A stretch of 64,000 nt of DNA, from assembly GCF_019645835.1 (NCBI RefSeq), contig NZ_CP080998.1, positions 4,712,001-4,776,000 on the forward strand. Direction: 5' to 3'. Both the position numbers and the translations under genes were made by a program. The notes below the pieces were generated by a model, which saw only the letters and a list, made by a program, of their open reading frames with translations, searched no databases and had not been told where the DNA came from. This document shows, piece by piece, positions 60,201 through 64,000 of this stretch (positions are counted from its first letter, which is position 1; each line of letters starts with the position of its first letter). The DNA is from Mycolicibacterium holsaticum DSM 44478 = JCM 12374. GTDB taxonomy: Bacteria > Actinomycetota > Actinomycetes > Mycobacteriales > Mycobacteriaceae.

Positions 60201-61568
60201 TCAAGCCCCTCGCTCACGGCGGCGCAGCCGGGCGCGGATCGGCCCCTTGGCCACCGTGGTGAACGGCACCTCGCAGTGAAACGCGTCGTCGGTCGAGCGG
60301 ATCTCGAGCGCCCGGACGATCGTGGCCAGCGCCAGCGTGGTCTCCAACCGCGCGAAGTGTTCGCCGATGCATGGCCGCCCGCCGCCGAGGAACGGCAGAA
60401 ACTGCCAGCGCGGGCGGGTCTTGACGTTCTGCGGGCTGAAGCGCTCGGGGTCGAACACCATCGGGTCGGGCCACAGCGTCGGGTCGTGGTGCAGCGCGTA
60501 CAGGCCCACGGCCAGCAGGCTGCCCTTCTGCACCCGGTAGCCGTCGACGGCGATCTCCCGCGTTGCCAGGCGGGCGACGCCCGCGGCGGGCGGGCACAGC
60601 CGCAACGACTCGTGCAGCACCTGCACGGTGTACTCCAGCCGGGGCACGTCCTGAGGGGTCAGCTCCCGGTCGCCGATCGCGGCGACCTCCTCGGCCACCC
60701 GGGCCTGCACGTCGAGGTGGTGACCCAGGATCCACAGCGAGTACGTGAGCGCGGTCGCGGTGGTGTCGTGCCCGGCGAGCATGAAGATCAGCAGGTCGTT
60801 GGAGATGTCCTGGTCGGACAGCGGCTTGCCGGTCTCGGGGTCGGTGGCCGCGATCAACGCCTGCACCAGCGGCGCATCGCGGTCGGGATCGGCGCGGCAC
60901 GCGTGCACCATGTCGTCGGTGATCTTGCGCATCTCGGCCACCGCGGCGCGGGCGCGTCGGCGTGCCGGTGTCGGCAGCCAGCGCGGCGCGCGTACCGGGC
61001 GCAACGCGCGGTCGGCGGTGTAGGACGACGCCACGTGCATGCACCGCGCGATGGTCTCGGCGCGTTCGTTGAGGTCGAGCCCGAGCACCGACCGGCCCAA
61101 CGACTGCATGGCGACCTTGCGGCATTCCAGGTCGAGGTCGACCTCGCCGCCGTCGGGCCAGCGGTCGACGAACTGCTGCGCCGCCCCCGACATGTGGCCG
61201 CCGAAGTTGCGGACATTGTGCTTGGTGAACACCGGTTGCAGCGCCCGCTTACGGGGCCGCCACTGCTCGTTGGGCAGCACGAACAGGCTGTCGCCCGCCA
61301 TGTTCTGCACTTCCTCGTGGATGATGCACCGATCCGACGAGGCGTCGCTGCGGCCCAGCACGTCGCGCATCGAGTCCGGCGACATCACCGCGACGATCGG
61401 CGGAAACAACCATCTCGGCCCGAACTGGATCCGGGTGATGCGCCCGCCGGCGTCGCGGATCGCTTCCTGGCCGGTGTCGAGCCTGCGCACCAACTTCACC
61501 AGCTGCCAGAACGGCAGGGGGTTCTTCGGAACCAGCGGCAGGCTGCTGACGTCGAGCGTCGTCGTCAT
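60201..61568 (-). CDS. Cytochrome P450
   Basis: A 455-residue heme monooxygenase. The I-helix oxygen-activating motif is AGHDTT (residues 265-270), the K-helix ESLR at 320-323, and the heme-thiolate loop FLGGGRPCIG with Cys400 as ligand. It resembles eukaryote-like fatty acid/terpenoid P450s (CYP110/CYP132/CYP137-like) of mycobacteria. The substrate is unknown. ATG 61568 follows an alternative ATG at 61580. It lies directly upstream of the LpqH promoter 3 but on the same strand, with a 113-base gap holding that promoter. Confidence 0.92.
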   Translation of the reverse strand: MTTTLDVSSLPLVPKNPLPFWQLVKLVRRLDTGQEAIRDAGGRITRIQFGPRWLFPPIVAVMSPDSMRDVLGRSDASSDRCIIHEEVQNMAGDSLFVLPNEQWRPRKRALQPVFTKHNVRNFGGHMSGAAQQFVDRWPDGGEVDLDLECRKVAMQSLGRSVLGLDLNERAETIARCMHVASSYTADRALRPVRAPRWLPTPARRRARAAVAEMRKITDDMVHACRADPDRDAPLVQALIAATDPETGKPLSDQDISNDLLIFMLAGHDTTATALTYSLWILGHHLDVQARVAEEVAAIGDRELTPQDVPRLEYTVQVLHESLRLCPPAAGVARLATREIAVDGYRVQKGSLLAVGLYALHHDPTLWPDPMVFDPERFSPQNVKTRPRWQFLPFLGGGRPCIGEHFARLETTLALATIVRALEIRSTDDAFHCEVPFTTVAKGPIRARLRRRERGA

Positions 61569-61626
61569 GGCAACGATCATCGCCCAGCGTCGGCGCGCGC
61601 GGCCACCGGGTGCGCGCTTTGCCGGC

Positions 61627-62109
61627 TCAGGCCGCCCAGATCAGCGGGGCGCCCTGGCCTGTTGTCATCACGGTGCCGGCCATCACCCGGATCCGGTAGG
61701 GGCTCAGCCGCAGCGCGGCGAACTGTTCGGAGCCCGGCCCCTCGCTCCACATCGGGATGATGCGCGGGTCGTAGCCGACGGGCGCGGGGCCGGTGGCGAA
61801 CTTGTCCCACACCGCGGCGCGGGTCTCGTCGTCCAGATACCACTCGACGAGGCATTCGGCGCTACACGTGTCGTGGCTGGGCGACCAGTAGCTCACCGAG
61901 ACCTCGGGATGGGCGGCCAGGTGCGCCCTCTTCACCGGGCTGGGCACGGTCGCGATCCAGCCGAACAGGTCGGTGCCGTCCCACTCCCAAATCGGATGCA
62001 GGATGCGGGTGCGCGGACGGCCGTTGGCGTCGACGGTGGCCACCGACGCCCACACGATGGAGTGCGCCATCTCGACGAAGGCAGGCGCGATCTGCTCAAG
62101 GGATGTCAC
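61627..62109 (-). CDS. PPOX-class flavin-dependent protein
   Basis: A 160-residue split-barrel protein like pyridoxamine phosphate oxidases: VWASVATVDANGRPRTRILHPIWEWDGTDLFGWIAT near residues 19-54, ending AALRLSPYRIRVMAGTVMTTG. It probably binds FMN or F420; the substrate is unknown. GTG 62109 is the start. It lies 58 bases upstream of the P450 gene, so the two might share a transcript, and 10 bases downstream of a small hydrophilic gene's stop. Confidence 0.85.
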   Translation of the reverse strand: MTSLEQIAPAFVEMAHSIVWASVATVDANGRPRTRILHPIWEWDGTDLFGWIATVPSPVKRAHLAAHPEVSVSYWSPSHDTCSAECLVEWYLDDETRAAVWDKFATGPAPVGYDPRIIPMWSEGPGSEQFAALRLSPYRIRVMAGTVMTTGQGAPLIWAA

Positions 62110-62119
62110 GCCCGGCACT

Positions 62120-62398
62120 CTACGTGGAGGGTGAGTCGTCCTTGCTGTCGCTGAACTTCGGGTTGCCCTCGTCGTCGAGCCAGTCGTTGACGGCGGTGCC
62201 CGCGACCGCCCCACCGGTTCCGGGCATCGTGACGGTCGGGCGCTCCTCCTTGTAGTCCTTCGCCATTTCCCTGGCCTTCTCCCGGTGTTCCTCTGTCACC
62301 TCGGGTTTGTCGGTGGGTGGCCGCTCTTCGGGTTTGTCGATGACCTGATGCTGATCATCCGTGCGGGGTTCGGCGCTCTGCCGTTCTTCGTTGGTCAT
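62120..62398 (-). CDS. Small highly charged, disordered protein
   Basis: A 92-residue protein rich in Glu, Asp, Lys and Arg: TNEERQSAEPRTDDQHQVIDKPEERPPTDKPEVTEEHREKAREMAKDYKEERPT, then a short uncharged PGTGGAVAGTAVNDWLDDEG segment. It looks like a hydrophilin or stress-type protein. ATG 62398 is the only start. The upstream 99 bases include a GGTTTT ... GGGGCA pair spaced about 15 bases that vaguely resembles a SigF promoter, and a palindrome CCCCAACGGGG; neither is certain. Confidence 0.7.
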   Translation of the reverse strand: MTNEERQSAEPRTDDQHQVIDKPEERPPTDKPEVTEEHREKAREMAKDYKEERPTVTMPGTGGAVAGTAVNDWLDDEGNPKFSDSKDDSPST

Positions 62399-62497
62399 GG
62401 CCTAACGACTGCCCCAACGGGGTGAATACAAAACCGGTGAGCCCCGGCCGGGACGCCCACCGGTCGCATATCGCGATGTGGCCCACGCCAACTGGAG

Positions 62498-63091
62498 TTA
62501 GGCCGGCACCGTGCGTAGCGCCGCGGGCAGGCTGGGCAAAAAGTGGCGGGTGGCGAAGGCCCGGATGTCCTCGGCGGTGTCCAGCGGTGCGACGCTGGGC
62601 AGCAGCAGCACCATCGCGGCGTAGCGCAGGATGGTGTCGGCCAGCTCCGTGACGGCGTCCTCTCCGATCCGCTCGGCGAACCCCGGCGGAAAGATGATCC
62701 GCAGCGCTTCGGCCATCCGGTCGATCGCCGCCGCCCAGTGCTGGGTGGCCAGCTGCAGCACCAGCGCCGGCTCGTCGGTGACCATCCGGTGCAGCACCCG
62801 GTGGCTGCGGAACTTCACGATCGAGAGGGTGAATGCCTCGACATAGTAGTTCGACTGCGGCCCAGCCTGTTTGAGTTCGTGCGCGATGTCGGCGAACAAC
62901 GTCACGTTGCCGTGTTCGATGACGGCGGCGATCAGCTCGTCCTTGTTGGCGAAGCGCCGGTAGATCGTCGTGCGGCTGACGCGGGCGCGGCGCGCGACGT
63001 CCTCGAGCGCGACCCGCCGGAAGCCGTGCTGCTCGAACTCGACGACCGCGGCGTCGAGTATCGCCAGGGTGGTGGCGTCAGCCTCTGGCAT
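62498..63091 (-). CDS. TetR-family regulator (downstream of MpaB-type gene)
   Basis: A 197-residue TetR repressor: [53 protein letters not shown] is the DNA-binding domain, and the rest a long ligand domain ([29 protein letters not shown]). ATG 63091 lies inside the end of the oxygenase gene (14-base overlap), so it is expressed with it; ATG 63106 is an alternative. A palindrome upstream of the oxygenase gene is its likely operator. Confidence 0.9.
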   Translation of the reverse strand: MPEADATTLAILDAAVVEFEQHGFRRVALEDVARRARVSRTTIYRRFANKDELIAAVIEHGNVTLFADIAHELKQAGPQSNYYVEAFTLSIVKFRSHRVLHRMVTDEPALVLQLATQHWAAAIDRMAEALRIIFPPGFAERIGEDAVTELADTILRYAAMVLLLPSVAPLDTAEDIRAFATRHFLPSLPAALRTVPA

Positions 63092-63935
63092 AGCCCTTGC
63101 ACGCATATCCGTTGTAGCGCAAGGTCATCGGCAGTCGGTCCCACAGCCAGTTCACCGGACGCGAACGCCAGAACGCGGCGAAGCGCTGGTATCTGCGCTC
63201 CTGGCGTTCGGTCCATGGCAGGCCGAGCATGCCGCGGGTGCGCGGCGGCATGCCGCCGGTGGTGAGGAAGGCCGCCAACGGGTTGAAGATCGGGGCGATC
63301 AGCCGCCACGCCAGTGGATGGACACCCTTGGGGCGCGGAAAGCCCTTGGTCACATAGCCGACGCCGTATTTCGCGGTGGGGTGCGCGACGACGATCTCGT
63401 CGATCATCCGGTCCCAGTAGCGTTCGAACTCGTCGTAGGTGGCCGGCATCGGCCGGTCGCTGACACCGTAGCGGCGGTACCACGTCTTGGACTCGAGGTA
63501 GATCTGTTCCTTCTCCTGGCGGCTGAGCCGCTTGACGAAAGTGTCGGCGAAGTACAGCACCTGTTCGACGAACGTCGCATGCGCCCAGAAGTAGGTGTCG
63601 GGATCCAGCGCGTGGTAGCGCGCGCCGTCAGGCATCTCGCCCTTGATGTCGGTGTGGAAGTCGCGGACCTGGGTGCCGGGGTGGTCGTCGTCGGAGCCGT
63701 ACACGGTGTTGAAGATCGGCGGCAGCGAGCGCTTGACCCTGGCGGCGGTGTCGTCGAAGAACACCGAGTGGTCGAGCACGCCCTGGCCGAGTTCAGCGAG
63801 CATGTTCTGCAGCACCGCGGGCCGCGGTCCGATGAGGAACATCCGGTTGTCGCCGAAATAGCGCCAGACCAGCGACTGCGGGCCCAGCGGCAGCGCATCG
63901 TCGAGGTGCTCGGACTTCTCCACCAACTCGGTCAT
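63078..63935 (-). CDS. Oxygenase MpaB-family protein (DUF2236), paralogue 2
   Basis: A 285-residue DUF2236/MpaB protein, aligned with 16586-17503: [87 protein letters not shown], and [13 protein letters not shown]. The histidines in HTDIKG and YHAL ... WAHATF are common to both and could bind heme. ATG 63935 is the start. It forms a pair with the overlapping TetR gene. Substrate unknown. Confidence 0.87.
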   Translation of the reverse strand: MTELVEKSEHLDDALPLGPQSLVWRYFGDNRMFLIGPRPAVLQNMLAELGQGVLDHSVFFDDTAARVKRSLPPIFNTVYGSDDDHPGTQVRDFHTDIKGEMPDGARYHALDPDTYFWAHATFVEQVLYFADTFVKRLSRQEKEQIYLESKTWYRRYGVSDRPMPATYDEFERYWDRMIDEIVVAHPTAKYGVGYVTKGFPRPKGVHPLAWRLIAPIFNPLAAFLTTGGMPPRTRGMLGLPWTERQERRYQRFAAFWRSRPVNWLWDRLPMTLRYNGYACKGYARG

Positions 63936-63947
63936 GGGGAACAGTGT

Positions 63948-63967
63948 TACAAATTGTGCACTTTGTA
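63948..63967. promoter_or_regulatory. Candidate TetR operator upstream of the MpaB/TetR pair
   Basis: Inverted repeat TACAAA (63948-63953) and TTTGTA (63962-63967) with an 8-base spacer containing most of GTGCAC. It lies 12 bases upstream of the oxygenase ATG at 63935, a position where a repressor would block transcription. It is AT-rich against the surrounding sequence. Confidence 0.55.
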
Positions 63968-64000
63968 CCAAGCGGTTGTGAGCGGCCTCACGGTCCCGGC

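Noticed and set aside
60159..61760. A 533-codon plus-strand frame opposite the P450 gene
   Set aside because: Antisense shadow with no domain, while the minus frame has all P450 motifs.
62399..62430. Palindrome CCCCAACGGGG as a fourth copy of the LuxR-region motif
   Set aside because: It lacks the TGGGGTAG/CTACCCCA arms and the 20-base length, and no -10-like hexamer follows at 21 bases.

Overview
This is a GC-rich chromosomal window from a mycobacterium, most likely a non-tuberculous Mycobacterium/Mycolicibacterium. The evidence is the gene content (mgtA mannosyltransferase, an LpqH-type lipoprotein, a Mce-associated protein, a PGRS-like glycine-rich protein, deazaflavin-dependent Ddn-type enzymes, many FadD enzymes), frequent GTG starts, 1-4 base stop/start overlaps, and a gene order that, read in reverse, follows the M. 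tuberculosis interval around Rv0524-Rv0558 (recalled from memory, not searched). About 70 protein genes fill nearly all of it. I saw no rRNA, tRNA, CRISPR array, transposase or prophage, and no gene-free stretch longer than 300 bases.

Layout. 1-10.3 kb: the start of a Tat-exported protein, menG, an SDR, mgtA, a DsbA-like lipoprotein, then DUF3592/menD/bpoC and menC; an AbiEi-DUF559 nuclease-like gene with two copies of a 53-base hairpin, plus a DJ-1/GlxA pair, separates bpoC from menC. 10.4-21.5 kb: SOUL protein, acyl-CoA synthetase, amidohydrolase, YCII protein, two exported/membrane proteins, an MpaB-type oxygenase, fadD8 behind a KstR-like operator, a kinase-fold protein and a P-loop kinase. 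21.6-29.6 kb: menB, SDR, FadD, VOC protein, pitA, two small proteins, menE and a PPOX protein on the plus strand. 29.8-37.2 kb: a putative lipid-linked-sugar glycosyltransferase set, nitronate monooxygenase, hydrolase, epimerase, MTA phosphorylase and menA. 37.2-46.1 kb: accessory genes and a six-gene MoxR-DUF58-VWA operon opposite a ClpC-N-domain/HTH pair. 46-54 kb: MinD-like ATPase, the System II cytochrome c maturation genes ccsA-resB-ccdA-resA, a phosphatase and hemL. 54.2-64 kb: Ddn-type enzymes, a small HTH protein, a large LuxR-family ATPase regulator, a secreted PGRS-like protein, an LpqH-type lipoprotein, a P450, and a TetR/MpaB pair.

Functionally, most of the late menaquinone pathway (menD, menC, menE, menB, menA, menG) is spread over 37 kb and sits near the cytochrome c maturation and heme genes, so respiratory cofactors are the theme of the conserved backbone. 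The accessory parts carry lipid/steroid-type enzymes and envelope proteins.

The most interesting signal is a 20-base palindrome, TGGGGTAG-N4-YTACCCCA, found three times between 55.0 and 60.2 kb. Each copy lies exactly 21 bases before a -10-like hexamer, in front of the small HTH/LuxR regulator genes, the PGRS-like protein and the LpqH-like lipoprotein. This looks like a compact, apparently undescribed regulon. A second signal is a family of 53-base hairpins with fixed 21-base loops and paired compensatory changes that sit at gene 3' ends and supply their stop codons.
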